Shown here piece after piece: positions 17,949 to 27,038 of a DNA stretch of 64,000 nt. The notes under the pieces were generated by a model that had not been told where the DNA came from, did not search any database, and saw only the letters and a program-made list of their open reading frames with translations. The stretch comes from Proteiniborus sp. DW1 (lineage in GTDB: Bacteria > Bacillota > Clostridia > Tissierellales > Proteiniboraceae): NCBI RefSeq assembly GCF_900095305.1, contig NZ_FMDO01000034.1, positions 1 through 64,000 on the forward strand, read 5' to 3'. Positions within the stretch are counted from its first letter, which is position 1. Every line of letters starts with the position of its first letter. The translations under genes were made by a program, and so were the position numbers.

Positions 17949-18071
17949 TTGAAAAAGAATGCAGAAAAAGGATTAAATTTAAATGGGGCGATTTTTTCAA
18001 TATTGCTACTAGGATTAATGTTTTATCTACATACTATCAATGTCTTTTTATTAAATAATGGAATGAAATAA
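17949..18071 (+). CDS. Possible 40-residue membrane mini-protein in the pilus operon
   Basis: A TTG-initiated frame starting MKKNAEKGLNLNGAIFSI and continuing as one hydrophobic segment (LLLGLMFYLHTINVFLL) before a TAA stop. It fills the gap between the prepilin peptidase and pilM, starting 13 bases after the former. The basic N-terminus, an EKG before a polar-then-hydrophobic stretch and one membrane helix resemble a degenerate or minimal prepilin-like N-terminus. The ribosome site (AAAGAGAAA) is weak, so this may be an undescribed small protein, a remnant or chance. Confidence 0.35.
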   Translation: MKKNAEKGLNLNGAIFSILLLGLMFYLHTINVFLLNNGMK

Positions 18072-18096
18072 GAGAAAAGCTGAAGGAGGAACTTAA

Positions 18097-19161
18097 TTGA
18101 TACTATCATTACTCAACAAAAACATACTATCAATTGACCTAGGCTCCTATGAGACAAAAATAATTGAAGCAAAAAAAAACAATGATTTCATACAAATAAA
18201 TAAAGCCTTTTCACTGCTAACTCCTAAAGGCTCTTATGAAGATGGTAGGATAAAAAATGAGAAACTCTTAAGTGAAGCATTAAGACATGAGTTTAAGAAA
18301 AATAAAATATCTTCAAAAACTGCATATTTGACAATTAAAAGCACAGCTATTATTACTAGAGAAGTTTTCTTTCCATTAGTTGAACTAAAAGAAATACGTG
18401 GAATGCTGATGTATCAACTTCCTGAATATTTGCCTATGGATATTAGTAGATATGCAGTCCAGTACAAGATATTAGGAAAGTTTTTTGATGGTGAAAAAGA
18501 AAGGCTTAATATACTAGTAGTAGCTGTTCCTAAAGATATTGTAGAAAAACACTATTTTTTACTATCAAATCTAAACTTAAAACCAGTAGTATTAGACTAT
18601 CAATCTAATTCAATTAGTAAGCTTATTTGGTTTACTGATACAATAAATAACCACATACTTGTTTCAGAAAAAACTATAGCTGCTATAGACTTAGGATACA
18701 GTAGCACAAATGTATCCATTATAAAGAGTGGTAAAATTCGGATAAGCAGGGCTATTGAAGTAGGTGGAGAGGATTTAGACCGAAATATTATGAACTTGTT
18801 TGATTTTACTAAAGAAGAATTATATGAAAAGAAATATAATATACGGGATGTTAATGAAATTAACACTGATTATTCAGATTACAATAGATTTATTAATGTT
18901 ATAAAAAAAACTATTGAAAGTATAATTGAAAAGCTTGAGAAAATTATTAAGTATTATATTAGTAAAGAAGTGGAGAATGATATCAATATGATATTATTAT
19001 ATGGGGGCCTATCTCAGATAAATGGGGTAGACAAGCTTTTTTCCAATTATTTTAACATAGATACAGTGGTTTTCAATAACCTAGATAAAGTAAGCATCCA
19101 AACTGATCCTAATAAATACTTCAACTGCATAAGTACTCTATTAAGAGATGAAGAGGTGTAA
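18097..19161 (+). CDS. pilM: Pilus assembly protein PilM (actin-like ATPase)
   Basis: A cytoplasmic actin-fold protein that binds the N-terminus of PilN. It shows the phosphate-binding loops ILSIDLGSYETKIIE at the N-terminus and IAAIDLGYSSTNVSIIKSG near residue 195, then VGGEDLDRNI and the adenosine-loop-like ILLYGGLSQINGVDKLF. Length 354 is normal. The TTG at 18097 follows AAGGAGGA (18084-18091). It is followed by the PilN- and PilO-like genes, the usual alignment-complex order. Confidence 0.88.
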   Translation: MILSLLNKNILSIDLGSYETKIIEAKKNNDFIQINKAFSLLTPKGSYEDGRIKNEKLLSEALRHEFKKNKISSKTAYLTIKSTAIITREVFFPLVELKEIRGMLMYQLPEYLPMDISRYAVQYKILGKFFDGEKERLNILVVAVPKDIVEKHYFLLSNLNLKPVVLDYQSNSISKLIWFTDTINNHILVSEKTIAAIDLGYSSTNVSIIKSGKIRISRAIEVGGEDLDRNIMNLFDFTKEELYEKKYNIRDVNEINTDYSDYNRFINVIKKTIESIIEKLEKIIKYYISKEVENDINMILLYGGLSQINGVDKLFSNYFNIDTVVFNNLDKVSIQTDPNKYFNCISTLLRDEEV

Positions 19162-19165
19162 CAAT

Positions 19166-19738
19166 GTGGAAGATTTAAACTTCTTTGATTCTTATAATAA
19201 AAAGAAGTCTATAAGACCAAATAAAAATCTCATATTATATGGATTAGCTATCCTTATTATTTTAGGTATGATTATTTTTTCAGTTTTTAACTTAGTTGTA
19301 ATAAATAAGCTAAACATGGAAGTTATTATATTAAAACAGCAAGTAGAAACTAGAAAATCAAATAAAAAAATGAATGAGATTCTGGCAAAAGAAAAAAAAA
19401 TTAAAGAGTTAAGAGAGAAATTTGAGCAATTGAGACAACTAGATGATTTTTTGGATTCACAAGACATTATCAATGAACATTTATTAGATTCTATAACTGC
19501 TAGAGTGCCTGAAAATATATTCTTGAATTCTATGATACTTAATGCGAATTTAATTACACTCGACGGGATTGCAAAGGATAAGAAGTCTATTTCAGATTTT
19601 GAGCATAAACTTGGAGAAATAAAATACTTCGAAGATATTTTTATACCAGCTATTTCCTATGAATATGGCTACTATACTTTTACTATTAACATAAAGCCTA
19701 AGGAGGTGGAGATAGTTGGAAGTCAAGATAGTGACTAA
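19166..19738 (+). CDS. PilN-like pilus alignment protein
   Basis: A single-pass protein of about 190 residues: a short cytoplasmic tail (MEDLNFFDSYNKKK, the PilM-binding position; canonical PilN begins with a similar INLLP motif), one transmembrane helix (LILYGLAILIILGMIIFSVFNLVV), a coiled coil rich in Lys/Glu and a small ferredoxin-like domain. The GTG at 19166 is preferred because AGAGGTG lies 7 bases upstream; the upstream ATG at 19148 overlaps pilM without its own site. Sequence conservation is low, so the call leans on position and topology. Confidence 0.75.
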   Translation: MEDLNFFDSYNKKKSIRPNKNLILYGLAILIILGMIIFSVFNLVVINKLNMEVIILKQQVETRKSNKKMNEILAKEKKIKELREKFEQLRQLDDFLDSQDIINEHLLDSITARVPENIFLNSMILNANLITLDGIAKDKKSISDFEHKLGEIKYFEDIFIPAISYEYGYYTFTINIKPKEVEIVGSQDSD

Positions 19739-21104
19739 AGGTCTAATGAAAAAGAGAATAAATTTGAGTAAAAAAGAAAAAAATTTACTGATTCTTTTAC
19801 TTCTTGTAATGCTACTTTGGCTATTCTATAGATTTGTATTCACTAGGCAGTCTATAAAGATATCAGAACTTGAACAGGAAAAAAACAATTATTATAATGA
19901 ATTATTTAAGATAGATACTATTCTTGCAAGGGATAAAACTATAATTAAAGAGTGGTCAGAACTAAATGAAGATGTTAGATATATTCAAGATAAGTATTTT
20001 GCTGTTATAGATCAGCCAGAAATAATGCATATGTTAAACGACATAGTTGATAGCAATAGCTTAAAAATTCCTAGTATGTATTTTAAGGTACCGGATTATG
20101 AAATGTTAGGAGATATAGAAACTAAATGTCTTGGTATATCAATACCCTTTGAAGGAAGCTATGGTGAACTTGGAACATTTCTCTCTGATTTAACTTTTTC
20201 ATCAAAGAGGTTTTTGGTAAATCAACTGACTATTTCTAAAGCTGATAATGGAAATTTGATTGGACAGATAAGTTTAAATGCTTATAGTTACGATGAAATA
20301 ATAGACGGTAATATTGATTCAACTTATAATACTGAGGTTCAAAAAGTAATTAAAGAAGACCCCTTTATCCCATATGAGGGATATAGTGCAGAATCAGTAG
20401 AAGATGTTTATGGTGAAGATTATCAAATAGATGGAGAAATCAAAACTAGAATTACTTTGGAAGATTTTGAAGGTGACGATATATTTTTTATGTCAACAAG
20501 TCCTGATGTGACTGGTAAAGTTTCAAAATTTTCCAGTTCAAAACATGGTAAATACAGTTTACGTACTGAGTTTTTTATTTACACAGAAAATAAGGAGGAA
20601 AGGGCATATATAGTTTTTGATGATAAAGATATATTCTTAAAATATCCTCCTACATCTATAGGAGTATGGGCTCATTCTTACGGATATTCTCCTGTAACTT
20701 TAGGCTTCAGATTTCAGGATCAAGAAGGTAATAAAGTTGACCTAGAACTTTCAAAAGGTGTAAACTGGATAGGGTGGGAGTTTATAGAGACAATGCCACC
20801 TCAGGATATAAATTTATATCCACTGAAACTTCAAAGAATATATCTTGAACTAGGGAAAAATAAAGATGATTACGGAGTAATACTCTTTGATAATATAGAA
20901 ATAGAATATCCTCTCAGAGATAATGAAGAGCAAAAACAAGAAAAGTCATTTTCATTCTATCTAGTTCAATATGGTGACACCTTAGAGTCAATTAGTGAGA
21001 AAGTTTACGGTACGAAACTAAAATATAAAGAAATAATGAAGGAAAATGGACTAAGTAATAATAGTTGCCTTGAAGCAGGAGAAATATTAGTTATACCAAA
21101 TTAA
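19716..21104 (+). CDS. PilO-like pilus protein fused to a jelly-roll-like domain and LysM
   Basis: Residues 1-185 look like PilO: a cytoplasmic basic tail, one transmembrane helix (LLILLLLVMLLWLFYRFVF), coiled coil, then a PilO-type domain containing SIPFEGSYGELGTFLSDL. Residues about 240-405 form a beta-rich module resembling carbohydrate-binding jelly rolls (DFEGDD...VTGKVSKFSSSKHGKYSLR, ILFDNIEIEYP). The last 48 residues are a LysM peptidoglycan-binding motif (YGDTLESISEKVYG, ILVIPN). The TTG at 19716 follows AGGAGGTGGA and overlaps the PilN-like gene by 23 bases. Ordinary PilO proteins lack the two C-terminal modules, so it may tie the pilus base to the cell wall. Confidence 0.72.
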   Translation: MEVKIVTKGLMKKRINLSKKEKNLLILLLLVMLLWLFYRFVFTRQSIKISELEQEKNNYYNELFKIDTILARDKTIIKEWSELNEDVRYIQDKYFAVIDQPEIMHMLNDIVDSNSLKIPSMYFKVPDYEMLGDIETKCLGISIPFEGSYGELGTFLSDLTFSSKRFLVNQLTISKADNGNLIGQISLNAYSYDEIIDGNIDSTYNTEVQKVIKEDPFIPYEGYSAESVEDVYGEDYQIDGEIKTRITLEDFEGDDIFFMSTSPDVTGKVSKFSSSKHGKYSLRTEFFIYTENKEERAYIVFDDKDIFLKYPPTSIGVWAHSYGYSPVTLGFRFQDQEGNKVDLELSKGVNWIGWEFIETMPPQDINLYPLKLQRIYLELGKNKDDYGVILFDNIEIEYPLRDNEEQKQEKSFSFYLVQYGDTLESISEKVYGTKLKYKEIMKENGLSNNSCLEAGEILVIPN

Positions 21105-21125
21105 TCGCATTAAAAGGTGATGAAT

Positions 21126-23135
21126 ATGAATAAATTTTTAAAGCAATTAGGGACCTGGAGTTTAATTCTTTTCATATTATTTATTTTTTTTCCGACAACT
21201 TCATTCTCTTCGGTTACTGATGAAGGCTATAGTTATGGATATTCTGAAGGTTTGGTAGAAGGTATAAGGGAAGCGGAATATGATTTGGTGCGAGGACACA
21301 GTAAAAATTATTTGAGGACTATACCTAATAATGATGAAATAATTGAGGTGTTTAAATTAGATAGGGAGAGTACAATATATAAAAACGCTTTTATAGATGG
21401 ATATAAAGATGGTTTTAGGAATGGTTACAATAAAACTTATAGAGATTCAGATGATAAAGATGAAAATGAAAAAACCTCATATGCAAAAAGACTTGGGTTT
21501 GTTATGGGAGAAGTATTTGGTTATAGAGATTACTACGAGGGGAAATCGAATATGGTGAGCAGGACTCTTCCCTCTAATTTTGATATAATCGAGATATATG
21601 ATTTGAGAAAAGAAACAAGTGACCATAGAGCTGCTTTTATGAATGCTTTCAAAACTAAGTTTCAGGAAGGCTATGAGGAAGCATATAGAAAAGCAAAATT
21701 TGAACCATTTGAAAGAACTTTTAAACAAGGAAAAAGTGATGGTGGATATTTCGGCGGGTTATTAGGAGATTTACAAGGGAAAAGAGACTATTACTACGGA
21801 AGAACATGCAACTGGAAAAGAAACTTACCAACTAGGCCTATAATAGCTAGCAGCTTTTTATTAAATCTAAATTCCAATGAGTATGAAGATGCCTTTGTAG
21901 AAGCATTTATTTATGCCTATGAAGAGAACTATAATAATTCCTTTATAAGTGCAAGTTCAACTATCAACAACATTGCTTATGAAAATGGATATAATCATGG
22001 AAAGATAATAGGAAGAGAAAGAGGGGAGGGGCTTGCCAGTGTGGATTTACTTCTTGGACAGTATAATGATGCACTGAGACATATGAGTACTGAATATGAA
22101 ATTATTAATGAATTTGAATTATATTTACATAATGATAAGTATAGAGAGGGTTTCATTAGTGGTTATAATGAAGGATTAAGTGAAGGATATATTGAAGCAT
22201 ATCAGGATTTAAGCTTTGTAAACTTGCAAACTAAACTTAAAACTACAATCATACCATTAAGCGGTGGTGAAGTAGCTACTAAGGATAATAAATTTTTTGT
22301 AAAAATAAGTGCTGGAACTTATTATAATGATGTGACAGTAAATATCAATGGTCTAGTGGACTCTAATAGAACTTATTTACAATCTAATAATTCTTTTATT
22401 CAGGCCTCTGAACTATATTCTATTACAATTGCAAATTCATCTTATGAGTTTGATAACAATAAGTCTATTGAGCTAAGCTTTGAATACTATGGTCCTCAGA
22501 ATGGAGGTATATATAAGTATAATAATAATTCCTGGACTTATTTACCAAGTAAAATAATAGATAATAGAATAATCACTTATATTAGACCTAGTTCTATAAA
22601 CACAGATAGTGGAATCTATGCAGTTTTCATAGATAAGAATTTTGTAAAATTAAAAGACATAAGAGGACATTGGGCAAAAGATGAAATTAATGCTTATGTA
22701 AGAAGAGGACTTGTTGAGCCATTTAATGATAGTACTTTTAGACCAGATTTGCCTATAAATAGAGGCCAGTTGCTTGAATTATTAAGTAGGGTATACAAAT
22801 GGAGTTTAACTGGGCTTGATGATAAGTTAATGGAAATTGAAACATTAGAAGATTATGATAAGTTGGGTAACTATAAGCTACTAGTTGCTTATGGGTTAAA
22901 ATATGGTTATATTGATCTCTATTTTGACAATACATTTAAAGTAGACAATAATGTTACATATAATCAAATTAGCTATATAATGAGAAAAGTAACAGGAGAT
23001 AACAACTTTAATTGGACTAATGTAGCTAATAGTATGGTGAAGGATAAGGATACACGTTGTAAAAGCTATGATTCTATGGACAATACTATAACAAGAGCAG
23101 AAGCAATTTATATGCTTTATCTGCTAAATGAGTGA
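21126..23135 (+). CDS. Surface protein with four Tyr/Gly repeats and SLH region
   Basis: A secreted protein of about 669 residues with a signal peptide (SLILFILFIFFPTTSFS). Residues ~33-365 hold four degenerate repeats of 75-85 residues. Each reads roughly as a Tyr/Gly-spaced helix (YGYSEGLVEGIREAEYD), an RxLP element, an acidic linker and a second Gly-spaced helix (GYKDGFRNGYNKTYRD). A beta-rich domain follows, then an SLH cell-wall-anchoring repeat (FVKLKDIRGHWAKDEINAYV) and a weaker second one. The ATG at 21126 fits AAAGGTG. It lies inside the pilus locus and ends at a terminator, so it could be a wall-anchored pilus accessory or channel component. I do not recognise the repeat family. Confidence 0.72.
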   Translation: MNKFLKQLGTWSLILFILFIFFPTTSFSSVTDEGYSYGYSEGLVEGIREAEYDLVRGHSKNYLRTIPNNDEIIEVFKLDRESTIYKNAFIDGYKDGFRNGYNKTYRDSDDKDENEKTSYAKRLGFVMGEVFGYRDYYEGKSNMVSRTLPSNFDIIEIYDLRKETSDHRAAFMNAFKTKFQEGYEEAYRKAKFEPFERTFKQGKSDGGYFGGLLGDLQGKRDYYYGRTCNWKRNLPTRPIIASSFLLNLNSNEYEDAFVEAFIYAYEENYNNSFISASSTINNIAYENGYNHGKIIGRERGEGLASVDLLLGQYNDALRHMSTEYEIINEFELYLHNDKYREGFISGYNEGLSEGYIEAYQDLSFVNLQTKLKTTIIPLSGGEVATKDNKFFVKISAGTYYNDVTVNINGLVDSNRTYLQSNNSFIQASELYSITIANSSYEFDNNKSIELSFEYYGPQNGGIYKYNNNSWTYLPSKIIDNRIITYIRPSSINTDSGIYAVFIDKNFVKLKDIRGHWAKDEINAYVRRGLVEPFNDSTFRPDLPINRGQLLELLSRVYKWSLTGLDDKLMEIETLEDYDKLGNYKLLVAYGLKYGYIDLYFDNTFKVDNNVTYNQISYIMRKVTGDNNFNWTNVANSMVKDKDTRCKSYDSMDNTITRAEAIYMLYLLNE

Positions 23136-23145
23136 AAAAATTAAT

Positions 23146-23186
23146 AAATTGGCATTTCTATTAATAGGCAGTATGCCAATTTTTTA
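23146..23186 (+). terminator. Intrinsic terminator after the SLH-protein gene
   Basis: AAATTGGCAT and ATGCCAATTT form a 10-bp stem around a 17-base loop, followed by a short T run. It separates the pilM-SLH unit from the minor pilin genes. Confidence 0.75.
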
Positions 23187-23405
23187 TGTATCTAACATTT
23201 GTTCTATAAAAAATTCTTCAATAATATATTGAACAAGTGAAGATAATTGATTATTTTAAGTCAAAAATCATGTTTTCAGCGAAATATAATAAAATTTTAT
23301 AAAAAAAGAAGGATTTTAATGAAATTTGTTGAATATAATTTTTTGAATATTTTGAAATTACAGCTATTTTTTGGAGTTATTATCTTATCTTTTAGGAGTA
23401 AAAGT

Positions 23406-23765
23406 ATGATTAGAAAATTAAGAAGCTGTTCTGGACTTTCACTCATAGAGTTACTTTTTACCATTTCAATATTAGGAATCGTTATGATATCTATTGCTCC
23501 TCTAATGATAAATTCTAATAAAATAAACAGAAAATCAGAATCTTTATATAATGCAACACTACTAGCGCAAGGATATATGGAAAGCATAAAAGCCTCTGAT
23601 TGTATCACAGTTGGACGAACCGTTGAAATCCATGATAATACTCAAGTGATAATTGATATTGAGAAAGTTGTCAAGTATGACCACTTTTATAAAGTTACTA
23701 TTGAAGTTTTACAAGACCATGAGCTTATAGAAAGATTTGAAGGATATAAGATAATTATGCGGTAG
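23406..23765 (+). CDS. Minor prepilin-like protein 1
   Basis: A basic leader ending in a Gly cleavage site (SCSG^LSLIELLFTISILGIV) followed by a hydrophobic helix, with Glu at +5: a class III prepilin. The mature protein is about 110 residues. The frame is open well upstream, but AGGAG at 23394-23398 spaces properly to the ATG at 23406, and this gives the expected short leader. It is the first of four small prepilin genes separated by only a few bases, resembling the minor-pilin (PilV/GspI) position of priming complexes. Confidence 0.8.
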   Translation: MIRKLRSCSGLSLIELLFTISILGIVMISIAPLMINSNKINRKSESLYNATLLAQGYMESIKASDCITVGRTVEIHDNTQVIIDIEKVVKYDHFYKVTIEVLQDHELIERFEGYKIIMR

Positions 23766-23777
23766 GAGAGAGCTATT

Positions 23778-24434
23778 GTGAATAAACTTAAATACGACAG
23801 CAAAGGGTCCACACTTATCGTCTTATTACTTATAATATCAGTAATAGTTTTAATAGGAACTATGGTAATGTCTCTTGCTGTTTTTAATTTCAAAATGAAA
23901 AAAACAAATAGCTTAGTCAAGCAGAACTTTTACTTAGCGGAAGCTGGCATAGAAGAATCTCTTGTTATTGCTAAGGAGTTTGTAGCTAAAGCTTTTGATT
24001 ATGCTGTATCTAAAGCTGAAGAGTTTAATGAAATAGATAACCAAATAAATAATAAAATTAATAATAGACTGTTTGCTATAGCCGACGAGATAACAGAAGA
24101 TAGAAGAAACATTGTCTTTAGTAAAGCTTTTAAGAACTTTATAAAGGGTAATTGTACAGATATATATCCCAACCATAGCCTTATTTCAGTGTTAAAAAAT
24201 AGCGAATCCTATGTAGTATATAATAATGGCTATCCTAAAATTAGTCCTAAGATAATCGAGGGAACAAATTTTTTCCAGATAGAAGTTAAATCTACTTACA
24301 TGAATGGTTATATAAGGAGTGATATAACACTGAAGTACGAAATAAACATTCCAAACTATAGTGATATAATTCTAAATAATGAGCTAAAATCTGAAGATAT
24401 CATTAGAATTATTGAATGGAAAAAGGAAAGGTAG
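23778..24434 (+). CDS. PilX-like minor pilus protein
   Basis: An N-terminus with KGSTLIVLLLIISVIVLIGTMV, resembling PilX proteins, which have a Gly-Ser before the hydrophobic helix and lack the canonical Glu+5. This is followed by the QNFYLAEAGIEESL segment shared by PilX-type and related export proteins. 218 residues. The GTG at 23778 follows TAGGAGAG. Part of the minor-pilin operon; probably contributes to initiation or tip assembly of the pilus. Confidence 0.75.
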   Translation: MNKLKYDSKGSTLIVLLLIISVIVLIGTMVMSLAVFNFKMKKTNSLVKQNFYLAEAGIEESLVIAKEFVAKAFDYAVSKAEEFNEIDNQINNKINNRLFAIADEITEDRRNIVFSKAFKNFIKGNCTDIYPNHSLISVLKNSESYVVYNNGYPKISPKIIEGTNFFQIEVKSTYMNGYIRSDITLKYEINIPNYSDIILNNELKSEDIIRIIEWKKER

Positions 24435-24441
24435 ATAGTGA

Positions 24442-25008
24442 ATGTTATTTGATTATAGAATCTCGAATAGAGGGTTTACCCTTATAGAACTAATAATATC
24501 CTTAGCTTTAACAGGTATTATTCTATCAATTATTTTGTCGATTTTGATTTCTAATATATCTATGTTTCACATTAACGATAAAGATATAGAACTTCAGCAG
24601 CAGAGTCAATTTATTATAGGTTTTCTTGAAGACAAAATAATTGAGTCCATAGGAATTACTTATTTACAGGATGATAATGGTATTACTAAGCATGAAACTA
24701 ATGAAAAAGTTAATTTAAAAAAGGTAATATTTAAAAACATACCTGAAGCTGATGATGAAGGATATATATTTCAATTAAGTAAGGATCCAAGTCATAACTA
24801 TTATAATTTAAAATATGGGGAAGGATTATCAGGTGTTTCAACAGTTGAGGTAGGGAATTATATTGAAAAGATTGAAGTGGAACCGATTCACGTAGATAAT
24901 ATTTATACCGAAGCTAAGGGTTTAGCCTTAGAAATATTGTTTAACATTAATGGTAAAAAGAAAGCTTTTAGAACCCAGCTTTTTTTTAGAAACTACCATA
25001 GGAGGTAG
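24442..25008 (+). CDS. PilW/GspJ-like minor prepilin
   Basis: A class III prepilin signal, NRG^FTLIELIISLALTGIILSIILSI, starts the protein, with Glu at +5. The C-terminal ~150 residues are a beta-rich pilin head without recognisable cysteines. The length of 188 fits PilW/GspJ-type minor pilins. It lies 7 bases after the PilX-like gene, and its stop overlaps the ribosome site of the next prepilin gene. Confidence 0.78.
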   Translation: MLFDYRISNRGFTLIELIISLALTGIILSIILSILISNISMFHINDKDIELQQQSQFIIGFLEDKIIESIGITYLQDDNGITKHETNEKVNLKKVIFKNIPEADDEGYIFQLSKDPSHNYYNLKYGEGLSGVSTVEVGNYIEKIEVEPIHVDNIYTEAKGLALEILFNINGKKKAFRTQLFFRNYHRR

Positions 25009-25010
25009 TG

Positions 25011-25451
25011 ATGAAAAGTAAAAAATTTGTTAAGGGAATGACTCTTATAGAGTTGATATTAGTTATTTCAATATTAGCTCTTTTAGTAGCAATTATTATG
25101 CCCAAAATAGAAAGAAGAGACTATTATTTGATGACAATCAGTAGGACTCTAAGGGACGATATAAGAAACATAAGATATATGAAAATGACTGAAGGTAAGT
25201 CTTATCTTATCTCCTTAGAAGGTACTCAGTATACAATTAAAGAAGGATATAAGGTCATAAAAAGGGTAAAATTAGAGAAGGATTTTAAAATGACGAGTAA
25301 TTTCCCTAAAGGAGAGATTTACTTTACTTACAATGGATCTCCTAATTGTGGAGGAACCATAACAATATTTGATAACAAGAAAAATAAGTATTGTGAAATT
25401 ACTATTGTACCTTCAACAGGAAGAATATTATTAAAAGACGAGTTTTTTTGA
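25011..25451 (+). CDS. GspH/FimT-like minor prepilin
   Basis: The leader VKG^MTLIELILVISILALLVAIIMPKI has Glu at +5, followed by a small head domain (about 110 residues) ending with CEITIVPSTGRILLKD, a pattern typical of GspH/FimT heads. GGAGG at 25001-25005 spaces better to the ATG at 25011 than to the GTG at 25008. Last gene of the four-gene minor-pilin set. Confidence 0.8.
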   Translation: MKSKKFVKGMTLIELILVISILALLVAIIMPKIERRDYYLMTISRTLRDDIRNIRYMKMTEGKSYLISLEGTQYTIKEGYKVIKRVKLEKDFKMTSNFPKGEIYFTYNGSPNCGGTITIFDNKKNKYCEITIVPSTGRILLKDEFF

Positions 25452-25512
25452 AGGATATAGTAAACTTAAGTAGAATTATATAACATAATAGAATATCTGA
25501 GGAGGAAGTAAT

Positions 25513-25779
25513 TTGGAACTACATAACTATATGGAAGACGCGGTTAGTAAGAATATTGATAGAATATTAGATAGATACAAAAATGTATGTAAGTGCAATA
25601 AATGTAAATTGGATATTACAGCTATAGCACTGAATAATTTACCACCTCGCTATACAGTAACTGAGAAAGGTAAATTATTTACAAAAGTCAGAGAACTAGA
25701 ACCACAATATGAGGTTGATATAATAAGGGAAATAACTAAAGCAATTAAGATAGTGTCAACACAACCACATCATGAATAA
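25513..25779 (+). CDS. ComFB-family protein (late competence development)
   Basis: An 88-residue protein with the ComFB hallmark: CKCNKCKLDITAIALNNLPPRY followed by VTEKGKLFTKV and a helical C-terminus. The Cys cluster suggests zinc binding. In cyanobacteria related proteins bind cyclic di-GMP and affect natural competence and motility, both type IV pilus functions, so its place right after the minor pilins is suggestive. The TTG at 25513 follows GAGGAGG. Its role in Clostridia is unknown. Confidence 0.8.
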   Translation: MELHNYMEDAVSKNIDRILDRYKNVCKCNKCKLDITAIALNNLPPRYTVTEKGKLFTKVRELEPQYEVDIIREITKAIKIVSTQPHHE

Positions 25780-26028
25780 AAAAATAAATTATATAGAGAA
25801 AATATTGATAATGATATGATTTTTCTATTCAAAAATAGAGAATTGTGTTATTATAGTATAGAAAATATTTCTTTTCTAAATAAATACATAAAATTTATAA
25901 TTAAGTCTATATAAGTGTTATAAAGAATGGCTTCTAGTTTAATAATAAATAATAGATACTGGATGCTGTATATATACGTTTTTAAGACTTAATATAATTA
26001 ATTTTAAACATGAAGTAGGAGGTAAATT

Positions 26029-26586
26029 ATGATTTCAGCAAATGATTTTAAAAAAGGTATTACATTTGAAATGGATGGAGATATTTATCAGATAGTTGAC
26101 TTTCAGCATGTTAAGCCTGGTAAGGGTGCAGCTTTTGTTAGAGCAAAGATTAAAAATATAATAACAGGTGGCCAGAAGGAAACAACTTTTAACCCATCAG
26201 ATAAATTCCCAAAGGCTCATATTGAAACAAAAGAAATGCAATATCTATATAATGACGGTGAGCTATATTATTTTATGGATACAGAGACTTTTGAACAGGT
26301 ACCTTTTAATTATGACCAAGTTGAGAGTGCTATAAAGTATATTAAAGAAAACGATACAACCCTAGTAAGGTTTTATAAAGGAAATGCTTTTGATGTTCAA
26401 GCACCTAACTTCGTTGAATTATTGGTAACTCATACTGAACCTGGAGTAAAGGGAGATACTGCTACTGGAGCAACAAAGCCTGCAACAGTTGAAACTGGTG
26501 CAACAGTGCTAGTTCCATTATTTATTAATATCGGTGATAAAATTAAAATTGATACAAGAACAGATGAGTATTTATCACGAGTTTAG
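26029..26586 (+). CDS. efp: Elongation factor P
   Basis: A translation factor that rescues ribosomes stalled at polyproline. At 185 residues it has the KOW-like N-terminal domain with the tip Lys in [12 protein letters not shown], two OB domains, and the C-terminal [24 protein letters not shown]...[12 protein letters not shown] signature. AGGAGG precedes the ATG. The 249-base upstream gap is AT-rich with several TATA-like words but no clear promoter. In many Clostridia efp lies just upstream of the spoIIIA operon, as here. Confidence 0.96.
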   Translation: MISANDFKKGITFEMDGDIYQIVDFQHVKPGKGAAFVRAKIKNIITGGQKETTFNPSDKFPKAHIETKEMQYLYNDGELYYFMDTETFEQVPFNYDQVESAIKYIKENDTTLVRFYKGNAFDVQAPNFVELLVTHTEPGVKGDTATGATKPATVETGATVLVPLFINIGDKIKIDTRTDEYLSRV

Positions 26587-26629
26587 GCAACAATATGAGA
26601 TAAGTAAATTTATATAGGGAGGGTTAGTT

Positions 26630-27028
26630 GTGGATTATTTATATGAAAGAGTTGCATATTTAAGAGGTTTAGCAGAGGGATTAGAAATTGAAGATAAGAG
26701 TAGAGAAGGAAAGCTTTTATTGCATATTATAGATGCATTAGAAGACTTTGCAGATGCAATTTCTGATTTAAATGAGGACCAAGAGGAATTAAACGAATAT
26801 GTGGACTTTATTGATGAAGACCTAGCAGATGTAGAGGAAGAAGTTTTCGGAACTCTTGAAGATGATTTTGAAGATGATTTTGAAGATGACGATATTGACT
26901 ACGTTGAAGCTGAATGTCCTTACTGTAATGAAGTTGTATATTTTGACTCAGAGTTAGTATCAGATGATGGTAAGGTAGAGTGCCCAAATTGTCAAAGATT
27001 AATATCCTGTGAATGTGATTGCGAATAA
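26630..27028 (+). CDS. CD1247-like N-terminal-domain protein with zinc ribbon
   Basis: A 132-residue acidic protein: an N-terminal helical hairpin (YERVAYLRGLAEGLEI, LLLHIIDALEDFADAI), a strongly acidic linker with a tandem EDDFEDDFEDDD run, and a C-terminal zinc ribbon (CPYCNEVVYFD...CPNCQRLISC). Conserved in Clostridia between efp and spoIIIAA under the name CD1247-type. The GTG start follows GGGAGGG. Function unknown; the conserved position near sporulation genes is the main clue. Confidence 0.75.
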   Translation: MDYLYERVAYLRGLAEGLEIEDKSREGKLLLHIIDALEDFADAISDLNEDQEELNEYVDFIDEDLADVEEEVFGTLEDDFEDDFEDDDIDYVEAECPYCNEVVYFDSELVSDDGKVECPNCQRLISCECDCE

Positions 27029-27038
27029 CATTTTTACA

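Noticed and set aside
26850-26910. Tandem gaagatgattttgaagatgat repeat in the CD1247-like gene
   Set aside because: Simple in-frame acidic codon repetition within a linker; not a mobile or regulatory repeat.
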